Assembly: GCA_902556905.1 (NCBI GenBank)
Contig: CACDYK010000006.1
Coordinates: forward strand, 16,661 to 80,660
Source: an uncultured Pelagibacteraceae bacterium
GTDB lineage: Bacteria > Pseudomonadota > Alphaproteobacteria > Pelagibacterales > Pelagibacteraceae
Length of the DNA: 64,000 nucleotides
Reading direction: 5' to 3'
Shown: piece after piece, positions 50,783-62,211 of the stretch
Numbering within the stretch: position 1 is the stretch's first letter
Layout of the letters: each line of letters begins with the position of its first letter
The notes under the pieces: model-generated
The model's database searches: none
The model's input: the letters and a program-made list of their open reading frames with translations, nothing else
Told to the model about the DNA's origin: nothing
Program-made: the position numbers and the translations under genes

Positions 50783-51705
50783 TTTTTTAACCTTGGGTTT
50801 AATGTGTCTCTCATCCAGTCACCTAATAGATTAATTGAGAAAGCTAAAATTACTAAAAATATTGCTGGGAAAAAAGTAATCCACCACTCACCAGAAAATA
50901 AAAAGTCATTACCTAATCTTATTAATGTTCCAAGTGATGGGGTTGTTGGTGGAACACCGACACCTAAAAAACTTAAAGTAGACTCTGCTATAATTGCAAG
51001 TGCTAAACCAATAGTTCCTATGACTAATACTGGTCTTAAAATATTTGGCAAGATATGCTTAAACATTATAATTAAATTTGAAACTCCAATTATTGTTGAA
51101 GCTGAAACATAATCTTTATTTTTTTCAACAAGTGTAGCTGCTCTTGACACTCTTGCAAATTGAGGCCACTCTGAAATTCCAATTGCAAATATCAAAACAT
51201 AAATAGCCATTTCATCATGCATTTCTCTTGAAATTAATCCTCTTGCAATTCCATCCACTAGAAGAGCCATTAAAATACTGGGTACTGTAAGCTGAACATC
51301 TGTTAATCTCATTACTATCATCTCATATTTGCCACCAAAATATCCTGCTGTTAATCCCAATCCAACACCTAATATTAAACTAAATATGATTGCTGAAAAA
51401 CCAACTATTAATGAAATTCTAGAACCATAAAGAATTGTTGATAGCATATCCCTACCTTGACCATCGGTACCTAAAATAAATTTTGCTAGACCATCTTCTG
51501 TCCATGATGGTGGAGTAAAAGCTTCCATTAATGATAACGACGATGGATCAAATGGATTATATGGGGTGATAAATTCAACAAAAAAAGAACAAAAGAAAAT
51601 TATGAGTAAAATAATTGATGATACTATTGCTGTAGGTGACTTTATAAAGCTATGATAAATATCACTATCTTTAATTCTTTCCCAAATACTTGTATTGTTA
51701 TCCAC
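50779..51705 (-). CDS. peptide ABC transporter permease (DppC-type)
   Basis: LGTDGQGRDMLSTILYGSRISLIVGF, RVSRAATLVEKNKDYVSASTIIGVS. Confidence 0.94.
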   Translation of the reverse strand: MDNNTSIWERIKDSDIYHSFIKSPTAIVSSIILLIIFFCSFFVEFITPYNPFDPSSLSLMEAFTPPSWTEDGLAKFILGTDGQGRDMLSTILYGSRISLIVGFSAIIFSLILGVGLGLTAGYFGGKYEMIVMRLTDVQLTVPSILMALLVDGIARGLISREMHDEMAIYVLIFAIGISEWPQFARVSRAATLVEKNKDYVSASTIIGVSNLIIMFKHILPNILRPVLVIGTIGLALAIIAESTLSFLGVGVPPTTPSLGTLIRLGNDFLFSGEWWITFFPAIFLVILAFSINLLGDWMRDTLNPRLKK

Positions 51706-52681
51706 TTGCTACATCTCCTTTAACTCTTATTCTTGGATCTATAAAATAATAAAGAATATCAACAATAAAATTTATCATTACAAAAACAAAAGCGATGAAA
51801 ACCAAGTAGGCAGACATGATTGGAATATCAACAAACTGAACAGCTTGGATAAATAAAAACCCCATTCCTGGCCATTGAAAGACTGTTTCTGTTATAATCG
51901 AAAATGCAATTAAGGTTCCAATATTAATTCCAGCAATAGTAATTACTGGGATCAATCCATTTTTTAATGCGTGTTTGTATTTGATACTGTATTCACTAAT
52001 ACCACGGGCTCGAGCAAATTTGATATAATCAGTTTGTAAAATTTCCATCATCTCCGCTCTAACAAGTCTGATAATGTACGTCATTTGAAAAAGGCTTAGT
52101 GTTACAGAAGGAAGTATAATTGCCTTCAATCCTGAAATAGTTAAAAACCCTGTGGTCCAAAAACCAAGGTCAACCACTTCTCCTCGACCAAATGAGGGTA
52201 AAATTCCCAAAATTACAGCAAATAAATAAATAAATAATATTCCTATAACAAATGTGGGAAGTGAAACTCCCAGCAAAGAAACTGCTAAAATTATATCACT
52301 TAAAAAACCTTTCCTATTTATTCCAGTATAGACCCCTAGTAATGTGCCAGATACTAAAGCTATTAAAGCTGAAATTACTACAAGCTCTATAGTAGCAGGT
52401 AATCTTTCAACTATTAAATCTGATACTGGTCTTCTTAATTGATACGAAATTCCAAATTCTCCTTTAGATGCATTAACAACAAATCTAGAAAATTGAACAT
52501 GAATTGGGTCCATTAATCCTAAGGTTTCTCTAAGTTCAGCCCTTTCTTCATCCGATGTTTCTTCCCCAACCATATTATTTATTGGGTCTCCAACAAAATT
52601 AAATAAAGAGAAAGATACAAAGGCAACGACTAGCATTACCAAAGCTGATTGAAACAGCCGCTTAAAAAAATACTTTATCAA
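51698..52681 (-). CDS. peptide ABC transporter permease (DppB-type)
   Basis: MIKYFFKRLFQSALVMLVVAFVSFSLF, YQLRRPVSDLIVERLPATIELV, RLVRAEMMEILQTDYIKFARARGISE. Confidence 0.95.
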   Translation of the reverse strand: MIKYFFKRLFQSALVMLVVAFVSFSLFNFVGDPINNMVGEETSDEERAELRETLGLMDPIHVQFSRFVVNASKGEFGISYQLRRPVSDLIVERLPATIELVVISALIALVSGTLLGVYTGINRKGFLSDIILAVSLLGVSLPTFVIGILFIYLFAVILGILPSFGRGEVVDLGFWTTGFLTISGLKAIILPSVTLSLFQMTYIIRLVRAEMMEILQTDYIKFARARGISEYSIKYKHALKNGLIPVITIAGINIGTLIAFSIITETVFQWPGMGFLFIQAVQFVDIPIMSAYLVFIAFVFVMINFIVDILYYFIDPRIRVKGDVASG

Positions 52682-52703
52682 TTTGAGAAGATTTAAAAGT
52701 TAC

Positions 52704-52733
52704 AAGCCCTCTATAAATAAATATAGAGGACTT
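52704..52733 (-). promoter_or_regulatory. intercistronic hairpin between peptide SBP and permease genes
   Basis: Minus transcript AAGUCCUCUAUA-uuuauu-UAUAGAGGGCUU: 12-bp stem including one U.G wobble; no strong U-tract. Confidence 0.7.
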
Positions 52734-52746
52734 ATAATAATTTTTT

Positions 52747-54309
52747 TTAGTTAAAACTAGCAGTTCTAAATAACGGCTCGTTATTTGGTCTGATAGGTAC
52801 GTTAACTCCGCTTTTAGATGCCCAAGAAATCACTTGGTGATGTAAAGGAAGATAAGAAATATCATCTTTTACAATTTTCCAAGCCTTAGCTATTGCAGCA
52901 TTCCTTTTATCTAAATCAACTTCACCTTCCATAACTCTTATCGCAGCATCTACTTCTGAGTTACTAAAGTTAACTTTATTCCAACTAGCACCCGATTCAT
53001 ATAGATAATGAAAAACATAGTGACTATCTAGAGTAGGAACACCCCAACCAAGCATATAGAAATCACCTTGATTATCTTTAAGCTCTTTAAAGTGTTTGCT
53101 CTTAGTTTGAGCAAATAGATTTACGTTAACACCAATTTTACCAAACATACCAACAACAGCTGTGCAAATAGCTTCATCATTTACATATCTGTCATTTGGA
53201 CATCTCAACTCAACATCAAAACCATTTGGATAGCCTGCATCCGCTAATAGTTTTTTTGCTGCATCAACATCGTAAGGCAATCTTCTATCAAGATCTGTAG
53301 TGTAACCATTTACACCTGGAAAAGTTATAATTCCTGCAGGCTCACTCAAACCTCTCATAACTTTTTTCTTTATAGCTTCAATATCAATTGCTTGATAAAG
53401 AGCTTGTCTTACTGCTTTTTTCTTAAATGGATTATCACCTGTATTACCAGTTCTTAACTTATCGGCAGATTGATCCATTCCCAAGAAAATCGTCCGCATT
53501 TGCGCAGTGCTTTCAACTTTATGTGCTGATGAAGATCCAATTCGAGCTAAATCTTGAACTGGTGCATCAGTAACTACATCAATTTCTCCCGATAAAAGTG
53601 CTGCAACTCTAGTTGCTGCATTTTTAATTGGAAGTAGTTCAATTTGAGTTACTTGTTTATCTGTCATCTCGCCCCACCAGTGTTTATTTCTTTTAAACAC
53701 AGTTTTAGTATTAGGTTCTCTTAAAGTAATTTTAAATGGTCCAGTTCCAAGAGCATTTGTTGCTGAAAAAGTTTCTTGTCCAGCGTCCCAGTTTTGAGGT
53801 GACATTGCAAAATTCTTTTCAGACCATGATCTAGACATTATAAAAATGTTTGATAACTGGTTTAAAAGAATAGGATTAGGCTTACTTGTTGTAATTTTAA
53901 CAGCATAATCACCAACAGCTTTTACTCCTGAAATTGTACTGATATATTCTTTAAAATCAGATGTTCTTTGCTTAGCTCTTAAAATACTAAACACAACATC
54001 TGCAGATGTCATTCCTGACCCATCAGAAAACTTAGCATCTTCTCTTAATGTAAAGATCCAAGTGTTTGGATCAGTAGCTTTCCATTTTGTTGCTAGCGCA
54101 GGACCTATTTTCATATCCAAGCCTCTTTGAACAAGTGCTTCATATACTTGTCTTGATACTTGAGTTGTTGGTCCTTCGTTTTGTGCATGTGGATCTAGAG
54201 TTAGACTGTCTCCTTGCATTGACCATTTAATAGTTTTAGCCCATGCTGAAGAAAATCCAAATACTAGAACTACAGATAGTAGAACTCTAATAAAATTTTT
54301 GATTTTCAT
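52747..54309 (-). CDS. peptide-type ABC transporter substrate-binding protein (SBP family 5)
   Basis: Signal peptide; WSMQGDSLTLDPHAQNEGPTTQVSRQVYEALVQRG; NTWIFTLREDAKFSDGSGMTSADVVFSI. Confidence 0.95.
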   Translation of the reverse strand: MKIKNFIRVLLSVVLVFGFSSAWAKTIKWSMQGDSLTLDPHAQNEGPTTQVSRQVYEALVQRGLDMKIGPALATKWKATDPNTWIFTLREDAKFSDGSGMTSADVVFSILRAKQRTSDFKEYISTISGVKAVGDYAVKITTSKPNPILLNQLSNIFIMSRSWSEKNFAMSPQNWDAGQETFSATNALGTGPFKITLREPNTKTVFKRNKHWWGEMTDKQVTQIELLPIKNAATRVAALLSGEIDVVTDAPVQDLARIGSSSAHKVESTAQMRTIFLGMDQSADKLRTGNTGDNPFKKKAVRQALYQAIDIEAIKKKVMRGLSEPAGIITFPGVNGYTTDLDRRLPYDVDAAKKLLADAGYPNGFDVELRCPNDRYVNDEAICTAVVGMFGKIGVNVNLFAQTKSKHFKELKDNQGDFYMLGWGVPTLDSHYVFHYLYESGASWNKVNFSNSEVDAAIRVMEGEVDLDKRNAAIAKAWKIVKDDISYLPLHHQVISWASKSGVNVPIRPNNEPLFRTASFN

Positions 54310-54391
54310 TATTTCCCTCTTTTTTAAATTTATTTAAAAAAGTATAAGTGAAATAACTAAATTATTATAGATAAAATTTTATAATAAAAAA

Positions 54392-55426
<1,035 letters not shown>

Positions 55427-55434
55427 TTAATTAA

Positions 55435-55983
55435 TTAGTTAAATATTTCAGCGCCTCTAGTCATTGCAACCGCTCCAGTTCTTGAGACACTTATAAGACC
55501 GTGCGATTTTAAATTTTTTGCCATTTTATCAACTTCTCTTCTCAGTGCCGTAATTTGAATTACAGCAGATTTTTTTGTTTGATCTAATATAACTGGATTA
55601 TAATTTTTACAAGCATTTAAAGCTTTATTTATTTTAATTGAATTTCCAACTACTTTAAAAAGTGCCATTTCTTTAAAAATTACATTTTTATCATCTCTTT
55701 TAAAATTACCAACTTTGTGAACAGGCACTAACTTTTTTAATTGAAGAACAATTTGTTCTATTACTTCTGGAGTTCCTGTTGTTACAATTGTAATTCTTGA
55801 AAGATTATTTTTTTGATCAACCTCTGCTACTGCAAGTGACTCTATATTATATCCTCTACCAGAAAAAAGACCTACCACTCTTGATAAGACGCTTGCTTCA
55901 TTAGCTACCCAAACAACTATTATATGAGTTTCTAATTTACTAACTTTTGTTGGAGTACTATATGCTGATCTTGATTTTGGCAT
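55435..55983 (-). CDS. ilvN: acetolactate synthase small subunit
   Basis: VVWVANEASVLSRVVGLFSGRGYNIESLAVAEV (ACT domain). Confidence 0.95.
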   Translation of the reverse strand: MPKSRSAYSTPTKVSKLETHIIVVWVANEASVLSRVVGLFSGRGYNIESLAVAEVDQKNNLSRITIVTTGTPEVIEQIVLQLKKLVPVHKVGNFKRDDKNVIFKEMALFKVVGNSIKINKALNACKNYNPVILDQTKKSAVIQITALRREVDKMAKNLKSHGLISVSRTGAVAMTRGAEIFN

Positions 55984-57750
55984 TTAAACTAACGCTTTTC
56001 CCTTGCCTGTAATTTTATTTTCTTCCTGGTCTTTTGGACCTAATAACATTTGATTATGAGGCTTTCCAGATGGAATCATTGGAAAACAGTTCTCTGCTTG
56101 ATCTACAAGGCAATCAAAGATAACTGGCTTATCCACACTGATCATTTCTTCTATTTTTTTATCTAATTCGTCTGGATTTTCAGCTCTAATACCAACACAT
56201 CCATAAGCCTCAGCTAATTTTACAAAATCAGGTAATGCCTCAGAGTAACTTTCTGAGTAATTTTTTTCATGCAGTAATTCCTGCCACTGTCTTACCATTC
56301 CCATATATTGATTATTTAAAATGAAAATCTTTATTGGTAAATTATATTGGATTGCAGTTGAGATTTCTTGCATTGTCATTAAAATCGAAGCTTCACCAGC
56401 TACATCAACCACCAATTTGTTTGGATTTGCTACCTGTACACCTATCGCTGCTGGCAAACCATAACCCATAGTACCAAGACCTCCTGAAGTCATCCATCTA
56501 TTTGGTTTATTAAATTTATAGTGTTGTGCGGCCCACATTTGATGTTGACCAACCTCTGTTGTAATAAAAGTATCTTGATTTTTGGTCAATTCATAAAGTC
56601 TTTGGACTGCATGTTGAGGCTTAATAATTTTATCACTATTAATAAAGTTTAAAGATTGTTTTGTTCTCCACTTTTGTATTTGTTGCCACCATTTTGAAAT
56701 TTTTTGTTTATTTGATTTTTCTAAATTTAAATTTTTCCTCTTTAAAGTTTTTGTTGTTAACTTAATAACATCAGTTACATCTCCAACAATTGCTAAATCT
56801 ACTTTTATAATTTTATTAATTGATGAGGGATCAATATCAATATGTACTTTTTTTGATTTAGGAGAGAATTCGTCAATTTTACCAGTAATACGATCGTCAA
56901 ATCTTGCACCAATATTAATTAGTAAGTCACAATCGTGCATAGCATTATTAGCTTCAAATGTTCCATGCATTCCAAGCATCCCTAAGAATTGATTATCCTC
57001 ACCAGGGTATGAGCCTAAACCTTGAAGAGTTGAGGTGATCGGAAATCCAGTTAATGAAACTAATTCTCTTAAAAGTTCACTTGCTTTCGGCCCTGAGTTT
57101 ATAACACCTCCTCCCGTATAAAAAATTGGTTTTGAAGCTTTATTCATTAGCTCAATTAATTTATCAATATCTTTTTGATTAAATCTATTTTTATTTTTAA
57201 TTTCTATTTTCTTTTCTTTTTTAAGAGAAACATATTTAGTTTTTGCAAATTGAATATCTTTTGGAATATCAACTAATACTGGACCAGGTCTGCCTGTTGT
57301 TGCAACTTCAAATGCTTCATACATAACTCTTTGAAGATCTTTAATATCTTTTACTAACCAATTATGTTTTGTACATGGTCTGGTAATTCCAGTCGTATCA
57401 CATTCCTGGAAAGCATCTGTTCCAATTAAATGAGTTGGTACCTGTCCTGAAATGCAAACTAGTGGAACTGAATCCATATATGCATCAGTTAGTGCAGTAA
57501 CAACATTTGTTGCACCAGGTCCAGAGGTAACTAAAACAACTCCAGGCTTACCTGAAGATCTTGCGTAACCTTCTGCTGCATGACCAGCTCCTTGTTCATG
57601 TCTTACTAAAATATGTTTAATAGATGTATGATTTTTTAATTCATCATAAATTGGAAGAACTGCTCCTCCAGGATAACCAAAAATATGACTTACCTTTTGC
57701 TCTTCAAGGCATTTAAAAACAATTTCTGCTCCAGTATATAATTTTGGCAT
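55984..57750 (-). CDS. ilvB: acetolactate synthase large subunit
   Basis: GAEIVFKCLEEQKVSHIFGYPGGAVLPIYDEL, TSGPGATNVVTALTDAYMDSVPLVCISGQVP, DVAGEASILMTMQEIST. Confidence 0.96.
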   Translation of the reverse strand: MPKLYTGAEIVFKCLEEQKVSHIFGYPGGAVLPIYDELKNHTSIKHILVRHEQGAGHAAEGYARSSGKPGVVLVTSGPGATNVVTALTDAYMDSVPLVCISGQVPTHLIGTDAFQECDTTGITRPCTKHNWLVKDIKDLQRVMYEAFEVATTGRPGPVLVDIPKDIQFAKTKYVSLKKEKKIEIKNKNRFNQKDIDKLIELMNKASKPIFYTGGGVINSGPKASELLRELVSLTGFPITSTLQGLGSYPGEDNQFLGMLGMHGTFEANNAMHDCDLLINIGARFDDRITGKIDEFSPKSKKVHIDIDPSSINKIIKVDLAIVGDVTDVIKLTTKTLKRKNLNLEKSNKQKISKWWQQIQKWRTKQSLNFINSDKIIKPQHAVQRLYELTKNQDTFITTEVGQHQMWAAQHYKFNKPNRWMTSGGLGTMGYGLPAAIGVQVANPNKLVVDVAGEASILMTMQEISTAIQYNLPIKIFILNNQYMGMVRQWQELLHEKNYSESYSEALPDFVKLAEAYGCVGIRAENPDELDKKIEEMISVDKPVIFDCLVDQAENCFPMIPSGKPHNQMLLGPKDQEENKITGKGKALV

Positions 57751-57798
57751 TTCGCAATCTAGCTGAAGTTGTACTGATTGGTCAAGTTTTAGAATGAA

Positions 57799-58710
57799 TT
57801 ATTTAATTTTTTTTATAAATTTATTTAAGTCTTGTGGTGGTAATTTTATCCAACTCATCATATTTCCTCTGGCCCAAGTACTCTGTCTTTTTGCATATTG
57901 TCTAGTCTTTATTGATATTTTTTCAATAACGTAGCTTATATCTTTTGTTTTTTCTAAATATTCTTTTATTTCATGGATGCCGATTGCTTTATTGACACTC
58001 TTATCTTTTCTAATTTTTAATTTTAGAAATCTTTTAACCTCGTTAATTGCACCAATCTCAATCATTTGTTCAGCTCTTTTGTTAATTCTTTGGATTAGCT
58101 CTTTACGGGGATAGTCTATATATATTTTAAAAAAATCATCTTTAACAAAATGTGATTTGGTGTTTTGAAACCAGTCATGAATTGATTTTTTTGTAAATTG
58201 TTTAACTTCATAAGCTCTAATTGATCTTTGAGAGTCTGTTGAATTAATTTTATCTTTAGAGTTTGGATCAAGATTTACAAGTTTTTGATAAAATTTTTTT
58301 TGTCCTAAACTTTTATGTAAAGCTCTTATTTTATTTCTAAATCGAATTGGAATATTAGGAATATTTGTTAATCCATCGGTTAAAGCTTTAAAGTACAAAC
58401 CTGTTCCTCCAACAAAAATAGGAGTTTTTTTTCTTGCTTTAACTTCTTTGATTTTTTTAATTGCATATTTTAGCCAATCTCCTGTTGAAAAATTAATTTT
58501 ACCACTATTAAAACCATACAAGTGATGTTTTATTTTTTGATAATTTTTAGGATAAGGGCGAGCAGATAAAATCTTCAATTCTTTATATACTTGCATGCTA
58601 TCTGCATTAATGATTTCACCATTAATTTTTTTAGCAAGTTTAATTGCAAAATTTGATTTTCCTGATGCTGTTGGTCCAGAAATTAAAATAATCTTGGATT
58701 TTAAATCCAT
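57799..58710 (-). CDS. miaA: tRNA dimethylallyltransferase
   Basis: ILISGPTASGKSNFAIKLAKKINGEIINADSMQVYKELKILSARP, FVGGTGLYFKALTDGL. Confidence 0.96.
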   Translation of the reverse strand: MDLKSKIILISGPTASGKSNFAIKLAKKINGEIINADSMQVYKELKILSARPYPKNYQKIKHHLYGFNSGKINFSTGDWLKYAIKKIKEVKARKKTPIFVGGTGLYFKALTDGLTNIPNIPIRFRNKIRALHKSLGQKKFYQKLVNLDPNSKDKINSTDSQRSIRAYEVKQFTKKSIHDWFQNTKSHFVKDDFFKIYIDYPRKELIQRINKRAEQMIEIGAINEVKRFLKLKIRKDKSVNKAIGIHEIKEYLEKTKDISYVIEKISIKTRQYAKRQSTWARGNMMSWIKLPPQDLNKFIKKIK

Positions 58711-58712
58711 GA

Positions 58713-60122
58713 TTAATCTAGTTTAACACCAATATATCTTCTTTGATTTTGGGTATTATAGATTGCAAATAATATTGTCTTTTGATTAGATTTTAAAACA
58801 TCTTTAACTATTTTTTCTAAATCACTTGCACTTCTTATTCTGGTCTTTTGTGCTTCAACAATAATACTATCTGGACTAATTGAATTAAGTAAAGGGCTAG
58901 TATTACCAACTTTAGTTACTATTAAACCAGTGGTTTGATTTGGTAATTTTCTCTTTTTAATATCTTCCTTTGTTAACTTTTTAACTGTTATTTTTAAATC
59001 CTCTATTATTAAATCTTTTGGTAATTCTGGTTTTTTTTCACCTACTTTAAAATCATCTGAAGTTTCTAATCTACCTAAAAGAATACTTTTTGTTATTTCT
59101 TTTTTATCTCTCCAAACTTTAACTTTAACTGTTGTTCCAACTTTTGTTTTAGCAACAATTGCTGGCAATTCTTTCATTTGATTAATTTTAACACCGTTAA
59201 ATTCGAGAATAATATCACCTGCTTTAATTCCACCTTTGTCTGATGGGCTATTCTCTGCAACGCTTGCAACTAATGCTCCTCTTGGTTCGTCTAATTTTTC
59301 AACATCAGCTATTTCTTGAGTAACATCTTGAATTCTAACTCCTAGCCAGCCTCTTTTTGTCTCACCAAACTCAATTAATTGAACTATGACTAGTTTTGCA
59401 TCATTAGCTGGAATTGAAAAACCAATTCCAATAGACCCATTTCTTCCTAATATTGCTGTGTTAATTCCTATTACATCTCCACTCATATCAAATAATGGTC
59501 CACCTGAATTACCCGAGTTAATAGATGCATCAGTTTGAATATAATCCTCATATCTTGATAATCCAATTGATCTATTTCTTGCTGAAATAATTCCAGATGT
59601 AACAGTTCCACCTAACCCAAAAGGATTTCCAATAGCTATAACCCAATCTCCAATTCTTGCTTTATCTGAATCTCCAAACTGGACTGGTATAAATTTTTCA
59701 TCTGTTTCTAATTGTAAAACTGCAATATCTGATAAAGGATCAGCTCCAATTACTTTTGCTTTATATTCTTGATCACCATTAACTCTAACTATGATATCTT
59801 CTGCTCCTTGAATTACATGATTGTTAGTAACTACTAATCCTTTTTCATCAATAATAAATCCTGAACCTAAAGCAGATGATTTTCTCTCTTGAGGAGTTCC
59901 AAATTCTCTAAACATATCTTCAAAAGGTGACCCTGGAGGAAATGTAAAGGGTAGTGGATTGGTATTTGTGACGACAGTTTGTGTAGTTGAAATATTTACA
60001 ACTGAAGGCATTAATCTCTCAGCAAGATCAGCAAATGATGCTGGTACCGAATTAGAGTTTGAAATAGTTTGGAAATTAAAAGTAAAAAATAATGCTAAGA
60101 ATATAAATTTAATTTTTTTCAT
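58713..60122 (-). CDS. degP: Do/DegP-family periplasmic serine protease with PDZ domains
   Basis: SALGSGFIIDEKGLVVTNNHVI, SDIAVLQLE, TDASINSGNSGGPLFD catalytic Ser, PDZ repeats. Confidence 0.95.
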   Translation of the reverse strand: MKKIKFIFLALFFTFNFQTISNSNSVPASFADLAERLMPSVVNISTTQTVVTNTNPLPFTFPPGSPFEDMFREFGTPQERKSSALGSGFIIDEKGLVVTNNHVIQGAEDIIVRVNGDQEYKAKVIGADPLSDIAVLQLETDEKFIPVQFGDSDKARIGDWVIAIGNPFGLGGTVTSGIISARNRSIGLSRYEDYIQTDASINSGNSGGPLFDMSGDVIGINTAILGRNGSIGIGFSIPANDAKLVIVQLIEFGETKRGWLGVRIQDVTQEIADVEKLDEPRGALVASVAENSPSDKGGIKAGDIILEFNGVKINQMKELPAIVAKTKVGTTVKVKVWRDKKEITKSILLGRLETSDDFKVGEKKPELPKDLIIEDLKITVKKLTKEDIKKRKLPNQTTGLIVTKVGNTSPLLNSISPDSIIVEAQKTRIRSASDLEKIVKDVLKSNQKTILFAIYNTQNQRRYIGVKLD

Positions 60123-60123
60123 A

Positions 60124-60309
60124 CTAACCTTTAATATAATAAATAATCATAAAGCCTATTATTGCAAAAATTAGTCCACCTGATCTTAATTGACTATCTT
60201 TTACAAGTTCTAATTTTTTTAACATACTTTTCATTTTTGATGGAAATATGGCATACAAAATTCCCTCAATAAAAAGAAATAGACCAAAAGCTATGATCAA
60301 TTCTTTCAT
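60124..60309 (-). CDS. DUF2065-family small membrane protein
   Basis: 61 aa, two TM segments (IAFGLFLFIEGILYAIFP; SGGLIFAIIGFMIIYYIKG), between degP and hflC. Confidence 0.85.
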   Translation of the reverse strand: MKELIIAFGLFLFIEGILYAIFPSKMKSMLKKLELVKDSQLRSGGLIFAIIGFMIIYYIKG

Positions 60310-60318
60310 ATTTAACTA

Positions 60319-61056
60319 TTATTGAGATTTGGGTTTTATATTTCCAAAAAATTTAAAAAATTCACTATCAGGAGATAAAATCAAAGACGTATCTCCACCA
60401 ATTAAAGCAGTTTCATATGCTTGCATTGCTCTATAGAATGCAAAAAACTCAGGATCTCTTCCAAAGGCTTCAGCAAATATTTTGTTTCTTTCACCGTCTC
60501 CTTCACCTTTCATAATTTCTGAATCTTTATTTGCATCTGCTAAAATTATTGAAACTTCTTTATCTGCAGTTGAAGTAATAGTTACTGCCATTTCAGCACC
60601 TTTTGCTCTAAATTCTTTTGCTTCTCTCTCCCTTTCAGTCTGCATCCTTCTATAAATTGCATCACTGTTTGCTTGTGGAAGATCTGCTCTTTTAATTCTT
60701 GAGTTAATAATTGTTGCTAATCTTGATCTAGCAACTCTCTCATTTCCAACTGAAATATAGAATTTTAACGGATCTATAATTTGAAATCTTGCGAATGCAT
60801 CAACGATTAATCTTTTTTGGTCTGACGCGATAACTTCAGCTGGTGGAGTATCAAGATTTAAAATTCTGCTATCTAAAAAAACAACGTTTTGAATAAAAGG
60901 TAATTTAAAATTTAAACCTGGTTCAATTATAATTTTTTTAGGATCACCAAACTGTAGAACAATTGCTTGATTAACTTCTTTAACGATAAATACTGAAAAG
61001 AAAACTAAAGCTCCTAAAACAGCTACTAAAGGTAGTAATATTTTTTGTGCTTTCAT
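60319..61056 (-). CDS. hflC: HflC, SPFH-family modulator of FtsH
   Basis: FSVFIVKEVNQAIVLQFGDPKKIIIEPGLNFKLPFIQNVVFLDSRILNLD. Confidence 0.94.
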   Translation of the reverse strand: MKAQKILLPLVAVLGALVFFSVFIVKEVNQAIVLQFGDPKKIIIEPGLNFKLPFIQNVVFLDSRILNLDTPPAEVIASDQKRLIVDAFARFQIIDPLKFYISVGNERVARSRLATIINSRIKRADLPQANSDAIYRRMQTEREREAKEFRAKGAEMAVTITSTADKEVSIILADANKDSEIMKGEGDGERNKIFAEAFGRDPEFFAFYRAMQAYETALIGGDTSLILSPDSEFFKFFGNIKPKSQ

Positions 61057-62160
61057 TTAATTAGTCGCTTTCTTTTTATTCAATTCTGGTAATGGAAGAT
61101 AAGGCACCACCCCTGATCCTGCATTTTTCTCAATAATTACTTTTTCAATATCCGCTAAAACTTTTTCCATAGTCTCTAAGTACATTCTCTCTTGAGTAAC
61201 TTCTTTTGCTTTTGCATACTCATCATAAATTGACACAAATCTACTTGCTTCACCCTCAGCTTTAGCAACAACTTGTTTTTTATAAGCTTCTGCTGCTTGT
61301 AATATTTTTTGCGCTTCCCCTCTTGCTCTTGGAATAACATCATTAGCATAAGCTTCAGCTTCATTTTTAGATCTTTCCATGTCAGCTCTTGCAGCTTGTA
61401 CATCTCTAAATGCATCAATTACCTGATCTGGTGGATCTGCTTTTTGTGTTTGTACCTGTGTAATTTGGATACCACTATTATATTCATCTAAAATAGATTG
61501 AATAATATCCTGTGTCTCGATTTCAATCTTTGCTCTACCCTCAGTTAAAATTGGTTGAATATCACTTTTTGCAATCACTTCTCTCATTGCAGTTTCTGCA
61601 GCAGCTTTTACAGTTCCCTCTGGATCTTGAATTTCAAATAAAAATTTACCAGCATCTTTAATTACCCAAAATACAGAAAAATCGATGTTTACAATATTTT
61701 CATCTCCCGTTAACATTAAGCTTTCTTGAGGAACATCTGCAACTCCTCCACCTGTAGAAAATCCACTATCTCTTTCAGATCTAAAACCAATATCCATTCT
61801 ATTTACTTTTGTAACTTTTGGAGTTTCAACACTCTCTACTGGAAATGGGATATGATAGTTAAGACCTGGTTGTGTTGTTTTTACAAATTTACCAAATCGT
61901 AAAACTACACCCTGCTCATCAGGTAGAACTCTATACAACCCACTTGCTAACCACACAAAAAGTAAAATAATTAAAATTAATCCAATTGGTTTTCCACCTG
62001 ATTTACTTCCACCAGGTAAAAATTTATTAATTTTGTTTTGAATATCTCTTATAATCGCATCAATGTCTGGTGGTGTTGGTCCTCTACCTGAACCGTTTCC
62101 CCCTCCACCTGGAGGTGAACCCCATGGACTTCCGCCTCTGCCTTTGAAATCATCTGACAT
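61057..62160 (-). CDS. hflK: HflK, SPFH-family modulator of FtsH
   Basis: Gly-rich N-terminus, LASGLYRVLPDEQGVVLRFGKFVKTTQPGLNYHIPFPVESVETPKV. Confidence 0.95.
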   Translation of the reverse strand: MSDDFKGRGGSPWGSPPGGGGNGSGRGPTPPDIDAIIRDIQNKINKFLPGGSKSGGKPIGLILIILLFVWLASGLYRVLPDEQGVVLRFGKFVKTTQPGLNYHIPFPVESVETPKVTKVNRMDIGFRSERDSGFSTGGGVADVPQESLMLTGDENIVNIDFSVFWVIKDAGKFLFEIQDPEGTVKAAAETAMREVIAKSDIQPILTEGRAKIEIETQDIIQSILDEYNSGIQITQVQTQKADPPDQVIDAFRDVQAARADMERSKNEAEAYANDVIPRARGEAQKILQAAEAYKKQVVAKAEGEASRFVSIYDEYAKAKEVTQERMYLETMEKVLADIEKVIIEKNAGSGVVPYLPLPELNKKKATN

Positions 62161-62211
62161 ATGTCAAAGTATATAGTGTCTTTATTGTAAAAAACAAGTA
62201 ATGATAAAAAT

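Noticed and set aside
55984-57750. Possible functional redundancy between ilvB and the TPP enzyme at 14356
   Set aside because: The 55984 gene sits with ilvN and ilvC and is the biosynthetic enzyme; the 14356 gene lies in a catabolic-looking operon and is too divergent to call a second acetolactate synthase.
61176-61418. 80-aa minus ORF within hflK
   Set aside because: Met/Lys/Leu-rich alternative frame of hflK with no domain features.
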